A stretch of DNA of 64,000 bases from Streptomyces sp. NRRL S-340 (GCF_000720185.1 NZ_JOIY01000007.1:62001-126000), one strand, 5' to 3'. Shown: positions 53,466 through 62,726, numbered from the stretch's first letter. Notes: generated by a model from the letters alone, not told the origin. Made by a program: numbers and translations.

Positions 53466-54245
53466 GTGCACCGGGCCCGGCAGGAACGGGCCGCCGCCCT
53501 GACCGGGCGGGGCGAACTGGTCCGGCTGGAGAACGTGACCAAGCGGTTCGGCGACCACACGGTCCTCGACGGCCTGGACTTCCGCGTGGACGCCGGCAGG
53601 CACGTCACGCTGATCGGCCCCTCCGGGTCGGGCAAGACGACCATCCTGCGGCTGCTGATGACGCTGACCAGGCCGGACGAGGGCACCATCATGGTCGACG
53701 GCGAGCAGCTCTTCCCGGCGCCCGAGAAGCGGGTCCGGGAGATCCGCAAGAAGATCGGCATGGTCTTCCAGCACTTCAACCTGTTCCCGAACATGTCGGT
53801 GCTGCGGAACGTCACCGAGGCTCCCGTCACGGTGCTCGGCCTGTCCAGGGACGAGGCGGAGGTCCGCGCGCGGGAGCTGCTGGAGCTGGTGGGGCTGGCC
53901 GGGAAGTGCGACGCGCGGCCCGCGCAGCTGTCCGGCGGCCAGCAGCAGCGGGTGGCCATCGCCCGGGCGCTGGCGATGCGGCCGCAGGTGCTGCTGCTGG
54001 ACGAGGTGACCTCCGCGCTCGACCCGGAGCTGGTCGCGGGCGTCCTGGACGTGCTGCGGGACATCGCCCGCTCCACGGACATCACGATGCTGTGCGTGAC
54101 CCACGAGATGGGCTTCGCCCGGGACATCTCCGACCAGGTGCTGATGTTCGACTCGGGGCGGGTGGTGGAGGCCGGGCCGCCGGAGCAGATCTTCGGGGAC
54201 CCGGAGCAGGAGCGGACGCGGGAGTTCCTCAGCGCGGTGCTGTGA
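53466..54245 (+). CDS. ehuA: Ectoine-type ABC transporter ATPase
   Basis: 259 aa from GTG 53466, chosen for its GGAGG ribosome site; TTG 53403, overlapping the ehuD stop by 11 bp, is a possible coupled start and would add 21 residues. Walker A GPSGSGKTT, Q-loop MVFQHFNLFPNMSV, signature AQLSGGQQQRVAIARAL, Walker B LLLDEVTSALDPELV, H-loop VTHEMGFARDI. Energises the importer. Polar amino-acid family ATPase. Confidence 0.93.
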   Translation: MHRARQERAAALTGRGELVRLENVTKRFGDHTVLDGLDFRVDAGRHVTLIGPSGSGKTTILRLLMTLTRPDEGTIMVDGEQLFPAPEKRVREIRKKIGMVFQHFNLFPNMSVLRNVTEAPVTVLGLSRDEAEVRARELLELVGLAGKCDARPAQLSGGQQQRVAIARALAMRPQVLLLDEVTSALDPELVAGVLDVLRDIARSTDITMLCVTHEMGFARDISDQVLMFDSGRVVEAGPPEQIFGDPEQERTREFLSAVL

Positions 54246-54372
54246 CCTGGCCGCCGGGGCCCGGCGGGCCTCCCTCGGCGGCATTCCCGCGCCCGCGCCC
54301 GCGTCCGGTCCGCGGGCCGGCGGGACCGGGTCAGGGACCGGTCCCGCGCCCCGTCCCGGTGGTCCCCGGTGG

Positions 54373-54405
54373 TGGTCACGAGCACCCCCGGGGACCGGGT
54401 AGTAT
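54373..54405 (+). promoter_or_regulatory. Promoter region of tRNA-Lys copy 2
   Basis: GTGGTCAC-rich block (TGGTCA at 54373-54378) and -10-like TAGTAT (54400-54405), 21 bp apart, as at copy 3. Confidence 0.4.
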
Positions 54406-54447
54406 TTTCTTCGTCGCCGGCCGCGGGAAGCGGACGGCGGGAGTCAT

Positions 54448-54521
54448 GCGCCGCTAGCTCAGTTGGTTAGAGCAGCTGACTCTTAATCAGCGGGTCCGGG
54501 GTTCGAGTCCCTGGCGGCGCA
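54448..54521 (+). tRNA. tRNA-Lys (anticodon CTT), copy 2
   Basis: Sequence identical to copy 1 (43379). Acceptor GCGCCGC/GCGGCGC, anticodon CTT. CCA not encoded. Confidence 0.95.
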
Positions 54522-54526
54522 CGCAA

Positions 54527-54570
54527 CGGTGAGGCCGGTTCACACGACGTGGACCGGCCTCACCGCTTTT
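54527..54570 (+). terminator. Terminator after tRNA-Lys copy 2
   Basis: CGGTGAGGCCGGT ... ACCGGCCTCACCG, 13-bp stem, followed by CTTTT. Confidence 0.85.
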
Positions 54571-54584
54571 CGCGCGTCCGGCAC

Positions 54585-55043
54585 TCACGGCAGGAGACCG
54601 CCGGACGCGGAGAAGACCACGTGGACGGCGGCCATGAACGCGAGGCACCCGGCGACGAACACCCCGAGGAACGCGCAGACGCAGCCCTGGCCGGCCGCGA
54701 GCAGACCCGGCGCGGGGGCGTGCGCCGTGGCGCGCTCCGGCTGCCCGGCCGGGTGGCGCACGGTGACGACGTCGCCCTCGACGACGGTCGCCGGGCCGCC
54801 GCTCTCGGCGAACCGCACGGCGCGCCCCTCGGGCGTGGTGAACTCGTACACGTGGTGCATCCCGGCGCTCCCGGACGTGCCGCCGCCGCTGGTGGCCGTG
54901 TACGCCCGCAGGCACCGGGCCTGGGCGGTGAGGCCGCTGCGCCAGGCCCGCCGCAGGCGGCTCGCCTGCCGGGCGACGGCGACCAGTACGCAGACCGCGC
55001 CGCCCGCCATGAGTGCCGGGACGATGTAGAAGAGCGTTTCCAT
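54585..55043 (-). CDS. DUF3592-type membrane protein
   Basis: 152 aa from ATG 55043 with GGGGGG upstream. Helix 1 at about residues 5-22 (FYIVPALMAGGAVCVLVA), then a DUF3592-like extracellular domain (VYEFTTPEGRAVRFAESG, VVEGDVVTVRHPAGQPE), then helix 2 (CVCAFLGVFVAGCLAFM). Function unknown; common in Streptomyces near tRNA-Lys. Converges on tRNA-Lys copy 2. Confidence 0.82.
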   Translation of the reverse strand: METLFYIVPALMAGGAVCVLVAVARQASRLRRAWRSGLTAQARCLRAYTATSGGGTSGSAGMHHVYEFTTPEGRAVRFAESGGPATVVEGDVVTVRHPAGQPERATAHAPAPGLLAAGQGCVCAFLGVFVAGCLAFMAAVHVVFSASGGLLP

Positions 55044-55195
55044 GGAGCCCCCCGAGCGCCGTGCGCGGCCGTGATCGGCCGGCGTGGACGGGAGGCTACC
55101 CACGCCGGCCGTGCCGCTCGCTCAAGGAAAGCTCTGAGAACCGCCGGACCGCTCCCGGGCGGGCGCCCGGCGGGTCCCGGGGCCGGGCCGGGGGG

Positions 55196-55801
55196 TCAGA
55201 ACGTGACGTCCGAGCAGGCGTAGAACGCGTTGCCCGTGTCGGCGATCGTCCAGACCGCGAGGATGACGTGGTGGCCGCTCAGGCCGCTGGGCAGGGTGCC
55301 GCTGTGGCTGAGGGTGGCCGGGGGCTGCTTGCCGCCGTAGGGGATCGTCAGGAACGGGGTCGTGTCGAGGTCCGCGCGGGTCAGGGCGTGGTCCTGGTTC
55401 CAGCCCTGCCGGGTGACGTAGTACTTGAAGTCGGTCGTGGCGTGCCGTGCCTCGAACTGCCAGCGGAAGGTGTAGCTCTGGCCGCCGGTGACCTTGGTGG
55501 TGGGCCAGGCGGCACCCTGGGGGGTGCGGGCGCCGTCGAGCTGCCCGAACCGGTCCAGGCCGCCCGAGCACAGGTGGCCGTCCGCCGGCCCGCGCGCCGG
55601 GAAGCCCTTGGGGCCCTCGACGCTCTGCGGCTCCCACTGGATCTCGCCGCAGCCCCGCACCGTGCCGTCGGCGCAGAGGAGCTGCCTGCTGATGGGGAGG
55701 TCGGTGTACCCGTGGCCGCTGGCGCCGCCGGCGGAGAGCACGAGGGCTCCGGCGGTGGTCAGGCCCAGCACGGCCGCGTACAGCTTGGCCTTGGTGCGCA
55801 T
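55196..55801 (-). CDS. Chitin-active lytic polysaccharide monooxygenase (AA10)
   Basis: 201 aa. Signal peptide ends ...GGASG, leaving His30 as the mature N-terminus (HGYTDLPISRQLLC), which with the later His of FEARHATTDFKYYV forms the copper histidine brace. Single-domain AA10 length; Cys pairs are as in small chitin LPMOs. Oxidatively breaks crystalline chitin, helping chitinases. A DasR-type palindrome at 55854-55867 lies 52 bp upstream, fitting GlcNAc-responsive control of chitin genes. Secreted. Confidence 0.92.
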   Translation of the reverse strand: MRTKAKLYAAVLGLTTAGALVLSAGGASGHGYTDLPISRQLLCADGTVRGCGEIQWEPQSVEGPKGFPARGPADGHLCSGGLDRFGQLDGARTPQGAAWPTTKVTGGQSYTFRWQFEARHATTDFKYYVTRQGWNQDHALTRADLDTTPFLTIPYGGKQPPATLSHSGTLPSGLSGHHVILAVWTIADTGNAFYACSDVTF

Positions 55802-55853
55802 GAAGTCGCTCCTGGTGAACGTGTGGGGAAGTTCGGTGAGCAGGACCTGTGCG

Positions 55854-55867
55854 TTGGTCTAGACCAA
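55854..55867. promoter_or_regulatory. DasR-type operator upstream of the LPMO gene
   Basis: TTGGTCTAGACCAA, a perfect 14-bp palindrome matching the core of the known dre site (TGGTCTAGACCA). A -10-like CATAGT lies next to it on the minus strand. Confidence 0.78.
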
Positions 55868-55907
55868 GAACCAGACTATGGCGACTACTTGAACATGTCC
55901 ATACCAA

Positions 55908-57023
55908 TCACGGGATGGTTTCCCGGCGTCCGGCGCAGAACGCCACCGTCAGGTCCCGCACCAGCACCTTGCGTTCGCCGTCGTCCAGATCGACCAGCCC
56001 GCGCATGGTCAGCCGGGTCACCGTGTCCTCGACCGAGTCCACCACCGAGGTCAGGGCACTGGCCCGGTCGCGGGCGTCCAGGGCGGCCACACCGCGCCGG
56101 TGCATGGCGCCGGCGACCTCCGGGGCGTACTCGACACGCGCCGGGCGGACGGAGAACACCTCCAGACCGGCCGGCTCCGCCTCCCGCGCCACCCACCGGG
56201 TCAGCGCCTCCCCGGCCGCCTCCACCGCGCCCCGCACGCCCCCGGCACCGCGCACCGTCACCCGCGCCAGCGCGGCCTCCACGCACGCGCGCAGGTACGC
56301 CTCGTGGTCGTCGACCCCGAGCACGGCCCGCGCGGTGTCCCGCACCCGCCAGACCACGAGCACCACCACCCGCAGCGCGATCCCGTCCGCGTCGGCGGCC
56401 GGCATCGGCTCGCTGCGCCAGTGCCGCAGCCGCACGTCGACGCCGCGGCGCGGCAGGAGCGGATTGATCCACAGCAGCCCGGCACGCCGGACGGTCCCGC
56501 GGTAGCGGCCGAACAGCCCGAGCACCCACGCCCGCCCGGAGCGCCCCCTGGTCAGCCCGCCGAAGCCGAACAGGGCGAGCGCCCCGGCCCCGGCGTACGC
56601 GGCCCACTGCGGCAGGCCGAGCCCCGCGCCCGCACCGGCCGGCAGCCGCAGCGCGTGGGCGGCGAGCGGCGGCAGCACCCCCGCCCACCAGGAGGTGAGC
56701 ACGCAGCCCGCCGTCCCGCACGCACCGACGAGGACACCGGCGGCACCCGGCAGCACCCGGGCCGGCCGCTCCACCAGGCCGGGATCGGACGCGGGCGCCG
56801 GGCCGGCCGGGGCGGGCACCCGGCGGCGCTGGCGCGGCCGCTCGCCGGTGCCGCGCCTGCTGCCCACCACGGCGGGCCGGAGCGCGGCCGCGGGAGGGTC
56901 GCGGTCGAGCCGGCCGGGGCCGGGATCGTCCCGGAAGAGCAGGTGGAGAGGGATCTCGGTGGTCGCCTCGTTCTGGATGAGCCGGGGGAAGGAACGATTC
57001 GGCCGGTCAGCCGGGAGCTCCAT
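55908..57023 (-). CDS. SPFH/Band-7 membrane protein
   Basis: 371 aa from ATG 57023; in-frame ATGs at 57044 and 57104 and a GTG at 57203 (inside the tRNA promoter) are alternatives, all with poor ribosome sites. N-terminus TTEIPLHLLFRDDPGPGR, two hydrophobic segments (about 95-130 and 145-165), then the SPFH core: GRYRGTVRRAGLLWINPLLP, DGIALRVVVLVVWRVRDTAR, YAPEVAGAMHRRGVAALDAR and a terminal helix. Such proteins form membrane microdomain scaffolds. The substrate or partner is unknown. Confidence 0.8.
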   Translation of the reverse strand: MELPADRPNRSFPRLIQNEATTEIPLHLLFRDDPGPGRLDRDPPAAALRPAVVGSRRGTGERPRQRRRVPAPAGPAPASDPGLVERPARVLPGAAGVLVGACGTAGCVLTSWWAGVLPPLAAHALRLPAGAGAGLGLPQWAAYAGAGALALFGFGGLTRGRSGRAWVLGLFGRYRGTVRRAGLLWINPLLPRRGVDVRLRHWRSEPMPAADADGIALRVVVLVVWRVRDTARAVLGVDDHEAYLRACVEAALARVTVRGAGGVRGAVEAAGEALTRWVAREAEPAGLEVFSVRPARVEYAPEVAGAMHRRGVAALDARDRASALTSVVDSVEDTVTRLTMRGLVDLDDGERKVLVRDLTVAFCAGRRETIP

Positions 57024-57163
57024 GCGATCCACGTCACACTCCATACGGACTTGTCCGGATCTGTGCACGTTGATCAGTGTCACAATCGGCCCGGAAATAC
57101 GCATGTCTGACGGTCCGAATGATGGAAACGACGCCTTCCGGAGCAGGTCCGCCGCCCCGGCCG

Positions 57164-57196
57164 TGGTCACAGGCACCTCACCGCGTCCTGTAAAGT
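57164..57196 (+). promoter_or_regulatory. Promoter region of tRNA-Lys copy 3
   Basis: GTGGTCAC-type block (TGGTCA at 57164-57169), then -10-like TAAAGT (57191-57196); same 21-bp spacing as copy 2. Confidence 0.4.
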
Positions 57197-57211
57197 TGTC
57201 CACGTCAGCAG

Positions 57212-57285
57212 GCGCCGCTAGCTCAGTTGGTTAGAGCAGCTGACTCTTAATCAGCGGGTCCGGGGTTCGAGTCCCTGGCGGCGCA
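57212..57285 (+). tRNA. tRNA-Lys (anticodon CTT), copy 3
   Basis: Identical to copies 1 and 2. Shares the upstream word ACGTCAGCAGGC with copy 1. CCA not encoded. Confidence 0.95.
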
Positions 57286-57292
57286 CGGTGAC

Positions 57293-57342
57293 GACGGCGG
57301 TCGTGTTCGCGGAAAGCGCTAGCACGACCGCCGTCTTCTTTT
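57293..57342 (+). terminator. Terminator after tRNA-Lys copy 3
   Basis: GACGGCGGTCGTG ... CACGACCGCCGTC, 13-bp stem, followed by TTCTTTT. The rest of the gap to 57739 shows no convincing gene; a 98-aa frame at 57421 has no family features. Confidence 0.85.
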
Positions 57343-57739
57343 GCGCGCGCGCCGCGCCGCGTACGGCGAGGCCCCCACGTCGCCCCGCATCCGCCCCCAT
57401 CCCCGCTCGCTCGCACTCCTGTGCGCCCGCCCCTCTCGCATCCATATGAGCCGTTACTCCGCTTTCGGCATGGTGCGATCACGCTGAGCCGCAGGACTCT
57501 GGCCGTCACCATGCCGACTGCCGACGGCAGTTGGAGACCGCGGGGCGTCGCGGGTGGCGGCGGGGGCCCTCGGGAGCGGTGCGGCCGGGGCGCGAGGGAT
57601 TTCGAAAGATCGTTTGAACCAGTTGCCCGATGCGTGGGAAAAGGGGTCCCGCTGCGTCGAGGGCGGCGGAGGCGGGCAGCCATGCAACCGGTACGGAACC
57701 GGATCAACACGCGCTGACCGGCGTGTGGGGGGATGAGTC

Positions 57740-59659
57740 ATGACGTCGACGCCGCCGGGCGCCCGGCACCAGCAGAACGCGTCCGAGACGACCCGGGCGC
57801 GGGGGCCGGCGCGCCGCACCGGCAGCACCACCGGCGATCTCCGCAGGATCAGGAGCACCCTGCCGAGATACGACTACGAGCACCACAGCCGCCTGGCGGG
57901 ACCGCTCACCCGGCCCGCCCCGGACCGGCCCTACCAGGTGCAGTACCGCTCGCTGCTCTCGCAGGAGCCGCACCGGCTGCGGGCCGCGCTGATGCCGGCC
58001 GCCGCGCCGCTGCTCTCCCTGGTCCTGCTGGCCTGGCTGATGCGGCCGCAGCACTGGACCGAGCGGGACCACCCGGCCTACGGCTTCCTGCCGGTCCTCG
58101 ACGGGGTCATGCTCGTCTCGATCGGTCTGATCGAGTTCTTCCGCTGCCTGAACGTGCTGTCCAACGCGCACGCCACCCTGGTCGCCCGCGACCCGGTCCC
58201 GGTGGTGCCGGAGGCCGGTACCCGCGTCGCCTTCCTCACCACCTTCGTACCCGGCAAGGAACCGCTGGAGATGGTCGCGCGGACCCTGCGGGCGGCCGTC
58301 CGGCTGCGGCACCGGGGCGTCATGCACGTGTGGCTGCTCGACGAGGGCGACGACGCCGGGGTGAAGGCGGTCTGCGCGCGCCTGGGCGTGCACCACTTCA
58401 CCCGCAAGGGCGTCGAGCGCTGGAACCGGCCGAGCGGCCCGCACCGCGCGAGGACCAAGCACGGCAACTACAACGCCTGGCTCCAGGCGCACGGGGACGA
58501 GTACGACTTCTTCGCCTCCGTCGACACCGACCACGTCCCGCTGCCCAACTACCTGGAGCGGATGCTCGGCTACTTCCGTGACCCGGACGTCGGCTTCGTC
58601 GTCGGCCCGCAGGTCTACGGCAACTACGACACCTTCGTCACCAAGGCCGCCGAGTCGCAGCAGTTCCTCTTCCACGCGCTGATCCAGCGGGCCGGCAACC
58701 GCTACGGCACGCCCATGTTCGTCGGCACCTCCAACGCCGTGCGGATCAGCGCCGTCAAGCAGATCGGCGGCCTGTACGACTCGATCACCGAGGACATGGC
58801 GACCGGGTTCGAGATGCACCGCGCGAAGAACCCGGCCACGGGCCGCCGGTGGAAGTCCGTCTACACCCCGGACGTGCTCGCGGTCGGCGAGGGGCCGAAC
58901 TCCTGGACGGACTTCTTCACCCAGCAACTGCGCTGGTCCCGGGGGACGTACGAGACGATCCTCAAGCAGTACTGGAAGGGGTTCGGCTCGCTGCCGCCGG
59001 GCCGGCTCCTCCACTACACCATGCTGGTCATCTTCTATCCGATGTCCGCGCTGAACTGGATCCTGGCCGCGCTGAGCTGCGCGCTCTTCCTGGGCCTCGG
59101 CGCCTCCGGCGTGAACATCGACCCCGCCGTGTGGCTCATGCTGTACGGCAACGCGTCCGCGCTCCAGATCGGCCTGTACGTCTGGAACCGGCGGCACAAC
59201 GTCTCCCCGCACGAGCCCGAGGGGTCGGGCGGCGTGGCCGGCATGGTGATGTCCGCGCTGTCGGCGCCGGTCTACGCCCGCTCACTGATGGACGCGGCGC
59301 TGCGCCGCCGGAGCGGGTTCGTGGTGACACCGAAGGGCGAGTCGGCGAGCCCCGACACCCTGTTCGGCACGTTCCGCGTCCACTGGTTCTTCGTCCTGGT
59401 CTTCGGCGGCTCGATCGCGGCCGGTCTCGCACGCGGCCACGCCCACCCCGCGATGCTCGTCTGGGCCGCGCTCGCCCTGCTCATCACCGTCTCGCCCGTG
59501 GCCCTCTGGCGCTGGTCGCTGCGGCGCGCCCGGCGTGCCCCGGCGCCCGCCCGGCCGGTGGCGGCTCCGGCGCCCGTGGCGGCAGAGCCGGAGGACGCCC
59601 CGCAGGACGCCGTGCCACCGGCGTACGCGGGCCACGGAGCGGGAGGGCGTCACGCATGA
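57740..59659 (+). CDS. cslA: Cellulose-synthase-like glycosyltransferase CslA
   Basis: 639 aa. Family GT2 membrane synthase: helix pair about 80-130 (LRAALMPAAAPLLSLVLLAW, RQHWTERDHPAYGF region), DxD VDTDHVPLPNYLERM, TED ITEDMATGFEMHRAKN and QxxRW QQLRWSRGTYETI, then further helices. It makes a beta-glucan-type polymer at growing hyphal tips in Streptomyces. Followed by glxA with a 4-bp ATGA overlap, and by convergent cslZ, the known cslA-glxA-cslZ arrangement. Ribosome site GGGGGG before ATG 57740. Confidence 0.93.
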   Translation: MTSTPPGARHQQNASETTRARGPARRTGSTTGDLRRIRSTLPRYDYEHHSRLAGPLTRPAPDRPYQVQYRSLLSQEPHRLRAALMPAAAPLLSLVLLAWLMRPQHWTERDHPAYGFLPVLDGVMLVSIGLIEFFRCLNVLSNAHATLVARDPVPVVPEAGTRVAFLTTFVPGKEPLEMVARTLRAAVRLRHRGVMHVWLLDEGDDAGVKAVCARLGVHHFTRKGVERWNRPSGPHRARTKHGNYNAWLQAHGDEYDFFASVDTDHVPLPNYLERMLGYFRDPDVGFVVGPQVYGNYDTFVTKAAESQQFLFHALIQRAGNRYGTPMFVGTSNAVRISAVKQIGGLYDSITEDMATGFEMHRAKNPATGRRWKSVYTPDVLAVGEGPNSWTDFFTQQLRWSRGTYETILKQYWKGFGSLPPGRLLHYTMLVIFYPMSALNWILAALSCALFLGLGASGVNIDPAVWLMLYGNASALQIGLYVWNRRHNVSPHEPEGSGGVAGMVMSALSAPVYARSLMDAALRRRSGFVVTPKGESASPDTLFGTFRVHWFFVLVFGGSIAAGLARGHAHPAMLVWAALALLITVSPVALWRWSLRRARRAPAPARPVAAPAPVAAEPEDAPQDAVPPAYAGHGAGGRHA

Positions 59660-61593
59660 GGGACCAGGCCGGCCTCCGCCGGGCCCGCCGGATCGGGATC
59701 GGGGCGGTGGTGGTGCTCGCCCTGGCCGGGACGAACGGGCCGTGGCTCTACCGCTTCGGCACGGCGCGCTATCACCAGTACAGGATCGACGAGCCCGGGT
59801 ACAAGGCGGCCAACGGGCACTGGGACGTCGTCGAGTTCCCCAGGGAGTACCGGCAGGACACCATCCACGCGGTGCTGCTGCACACCGGCAAGGTCCTGCT
59901 GGTGGCGGGCTCGGGCAACAACCAGGCGAACTTCGACGCGAAGAAGTTCGACTCGCGCGTCTGGGACCCGGTCAAGGGCACCGTCAGGAAGGTGCCCACG
60001 CCCAACGACCTGTTCTGCACCGGCCACACCCAACTGGCCGACGGCAGCATCCTGATCGCGGGCGGCACCAAGCGGTACGAGAAGCTCAGGGGCGACGTCA
60101 CCAAGGCCGGCGGCCTGATGATCGTCCACAACGAGAACCCGGACAAGCCGGTCACGCTGCCCGCCGGGACGCGGTTCACCGGGAAGGCGAACGGCAGGAC
60201 GTTCGTCTCCAGGGACCCGGTGCTCGTGCCGCGCGCGCGGAAGAACTTCGACCGCGGGACGGGGAAGTTCCTCGGCACCACCGCGGGGCTCGGCCGGATC
60301 TACGTCGAGGCGCAGAAGAGCGGCGCCCGCTACGAGACCGGCACCCAGGACAACTACCGGATCCAGGGCCTGGCCGGCGCCGACGCCCGCAACACCTACG
60401 GCATCGCGCAGAAGCTCGCCCTGGACAAGAAGGACTTCCAGGGGATCCGGGACACCTACGAGTTCGACCCGGTCGCCGAGAAGTACATCAAGACCGACCC
60501 GATGCACGAGGCCCGGTGGTACCCGACGCTCACCACGCTCGGCGACGGCAGGATCCTCGGCGTCTCCGGCCTCGACGACATCGGCCAGCTGGTCCCCGGC
60601 AAGAACGAGATCTTCGACCCGCGCACGCGGAAGTGGACGTACACCCCGAAGGTCCGTCAGTTCCCGACCTACCCGGCGCTGTTCCTGATGCAGAACGGCA
60701 GGATCTTCTACTCCGGTTCGAACGCGGGGTACGGTCCCGACGACGTCGGCCGGAAGCCGGGGATCTGGGACGTGCGGAGCAACGCGTTCACCGAGCTGCC
60801 CGGGATGAGCGACGCGAGCATGCTGGAGACGTCCGGCACGGTGCTGCTGCCGCCCGCCCAGGACGAGAGGTTCCTGGTCATCGGCGGCGGCGGGGTCGGC
60901 GAGTCCCGGCTGTCCAGCAGGAAGACCCGGCTCATCGGCCTGAAGGCGAAGCACCCGCACTTCACCGACGGTCCGGCGCTGGACGAGGGCACCCGCTACC
61001 CGCAGGCCTCGGTCCTGCCCGACGACACCGTGCTGGTCTCCGGCGGCTCGAGGGACTACCGGGGCCGCGGTGACTCGGACATCCTCCAGGCCCGCCTCTA
61101 CGACCCGCGGACCAACGCCTTCCGCCGGGTCGCCGACCCGCTGGTGGGACGTGACTACCACGCGGGCTCGATCCTGCTGCCCGACGGCCGGGTGATGTTC
61201 TTCGGCTCCGACCCGCTCTACGGCGACAAGGCCGGCACCAGGCCGGGCACGTTCGAGCAGCGCATCGAGATCTACACACCGCCCTACCTGTACCGGGACA
61301 CGCGGCCCTCGCTGTCGGGCGGGCCGCGGACCCTCGCGCGGGGCACGTCGGGCACGTTCACCTCGCGGCACGCCACCGTGATCAGGAAGGCCCGGCTGAT
61401 CCGGCCGAGCGCCTCCACCCACGTCACGGACGTGGACCAGCGCTCGATCGCGCTGGACTTCCACGCGTCCGGCGACAGGGTCACGGTGACGGTCCCGAAG
61501 AACCGGAACCTGGTGCAGTCGGGCTGGTACATGCTGTTCGTGGTCGACGACCGGGGCACGCCCAGCCAGGCGCGGTGGGTGAAGGTCCCGTAG
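59656..61593 (+). CDS. glxA: Copper radical oxidase GlxA
   Basis: 645 aa from ATG 59656. One N-terminal membrane helix (about 12-30: IGIGAVVVLALAGTNGPWLY), then a galactose-oxidase-like beta-propeller. The Cys of DLFCTGHTQL (about 120) and the Tyr of EARWYPTLTTL (about 288) are placed to form the Tyr-Cys cofactor; further copper ligands Tyr/His in GTRYPQASVL and GRDYHAGSILL, and FGSDPLYG. C-terminal Ig-like domain (about 540-645). It is needed for tip glycan deposition with CslA. Membrane-attached, outside-facing. Confidence 0.94.
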   Translation: MRDQAGLRRARRIGIGAVVVLALAGTNGPWLYRFGTARYHQYRIDEPGYKAANGHWDVVEFPREYRQDTIHAVLLHTGKVLLVAGSGNNQANFDAKKFDSRVWDPVKGTVRKVPTPNDLFCTGHTQLADGSILIAGGTKRYEKLRGDVTKAGGLMIVHNENPDKPVTLPAGTRFTGKANGRTFVSRDPVLVPRARKNFDRGTGKFLGTTAGLGRIYVEAQKSGARYETGTQDNYRIQGLAGADARNTYGIAQKLALDKKDFQGIRDTYEFDPVAEKYIKTDPMHEARWYPTLTTLGDGRILGVSGLDDIGQLVPGKNEIFDPRTRKWTYTPKVRQFPTYPALFLMQNGRIFYSGSNAGYGPDDVGRKPGIWDVRSNAFTELPGMSDASMLETSGTVLLPPAQDERFLVIGGGGVGESRLSSRKTRLIGLKAKHPHFTDGPALDEGTRYPQASVLPDDTVLVSGGSRDYRGRGDSDILQARLYDPRTNAFRRVADPLVGRDYHAGSILLPDGRVMFFGSDPLYGDKAGTRPGTFEQRIEIYTPPYLYRDTRPSLSGGPRTLARGTSGTFTSRHATVIRKARLIRPSASTHVTDVDQRSIALDFHASGDRVTVTVPKNRNLVQSGWYMLFVVDDRGTPSQARWVKVP

Positions 61594-61632
61594 GGCCACC
61601 CGGCACGCCCCGCCGCCCCGCACGGTCCCCGA

Positions 61633-61656
61633 GGCGCCCTGCCTCGCTCGGGCGCC
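61633..61656. terminator. Hairpin between converging glxA and cslZ
   Basis: GGCGCCC and GGGCGCC, 7-bp stem with 10-nt loop. Confidence 0.4.
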
Positions 61657-61676
61657 CGGGGGCCCGCGCCGCGCGG

Positions 61677-62726
61677 CTACCCGCTCGCCCGCGCCAGCCC
61701 GAGCGCGTACGTCTCCCACCAGTCGCCCGCCGCCGGCCCGCCCTTGCAGGTGCCGTCGGACTCACCGGGGCGCTTGACCCACAGATAGGCGTCCGCCAAG
61801 GGGTCGGCGGTCTTCGTGGTGGGGGCCTCGCCGAGGGCGCGGCCGGGCGGGTTGCACCAGCGTTCGCCGGGATCGCCCTGCGTGTAGGGGCCGTTGCCGT
61901 TGCGGCTGGTGTCGATGACGAAGTGCTTGCCGCCGACCCTCGCGGAGAGGTGCCTGCCGTAGGCGAGCGAGGCCCGGGTGGAGTAGAAGTTGGAGACGTT
62001 GACGGCGAAGCCGTCGGCCCGGTCCACGCCCGCCCGCCGGAGCGGCTCGAAGATCTGGTCGGGCCGGCCCCAGCTGGCGTTGCCCGCGTCCAGGTAGACC
62101 CTGGTGTTCTCGAGAGTCTTGAGCGTGGCGACGGCACCCTTGAGGAGGTCGTAGCGCTCCTCCTGGTACTGGCGCGGGGTGCAGCCGTCCACCAGGTGCA
62201 GCACCGCGTCCGGCTCCAGGACCACCGTGGCCGCGCGGTCGCCGATGCCGCGGGCAACGCCGTCGACCCAGGCCCGGTAGGCGTCACCGTCGGCGGCGCC
62301 GCCGCGCGAGTACCGGCCGCAGTCGCGGTGCGGGATGTCGTAGAGGACGAGCAGGGCGGTGCGGCCCGCCCGGGCGGCGGCCTCGGTGAAGCCGCGCGCC
62401 TCCCGCTCGGGGTTCTCCGGTCCGATCCACTCACCGGTCGGCTGCTCGGCGATCTTGCGGATCTGCTCGGCGTCGGCCTTCCGGCCGGACTTGGCGTAGG
62501 CGGCGACCTGGCGGGCGGCCCGGCTGTCCGGGTCGACCCAGAACGGGCCGGCCGCCCGGGGCCGCTGGCCGATCGCGGCCCCCGCACCGCCGGCCCCGCC
62601 CTTCCCGTCTCCTCCCCCGCCCCCGGCGGAACACCCGGTGACCATCAGCGCCGCTCCCAGCAGCATCGCGCACGCCCGGGTCCGCGCCGCGGGGACGTGC
62701 GAGAGCGCCCCCCTCGTGCCGTGCAT
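61677..62726 (-). CDS. cslZ: GH6 endoglucanase-like lipoprotein CslZ
   Basis: 349 aa. Lipobox LMVTGCSAGG with Cys near residue 32, Gly-rich tether, then GH6 barrel: FWVDPDSRAARQVAAYAKSG, VVLEPDAVLHLVDGC (catalytic Asp region), YLDAGNASWGRPDQ, VSNFYSTRASLAYG and FVIDTSRNGNGP. Thought to trim or release the CslA glucan. Converges on glxA, as in the known locus. The lipidated form keeps it at the membrane. Confidence 0.92.
   Translation of the reverse strand: MHGTRGALSHVPAARTRACAMLLGAALMVTGCSAGGGGGDGKGGAGGAGAAIGQRPRAAGPFWVDPDSRAARQVAAYAKSGRKADAEQIRKIAEQPTGEWIGPENPEREARGFTEAAARAGRTALLVLYDIPHRDCGRYSRGGAADGDAYRAWVDGVARGIGDRAATVVLEPDAVLHLVDGCTPRQYQEERYDLLKGAVATLKTLENTRVYLDAGNASWGRPDQIFEPLRRAGVDRADGFAVNVSNFYSTRASLAYGRHLSARVGGKHFVIDTSRNGNGPYTQGDPGERWCNPPGRALGEAPTTKTADPLADAYLWVKRPGESDGTCKGGPAAGDWWETYALGLARASG

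Noticed and set aside
43379..57285. tRNA-Lys genes as the element's attachment site
   Set aside because: No tRNA fragment is duplicated at the element ends; the core GGCTGGGA lies in the helicase gene.
57421..57717. 98-aa plus-strand frame before cslA
   Set aside because: Basic, Gly/Arg-rich, no conserved pattern, overlapping other weak frames; treated as non-coding.
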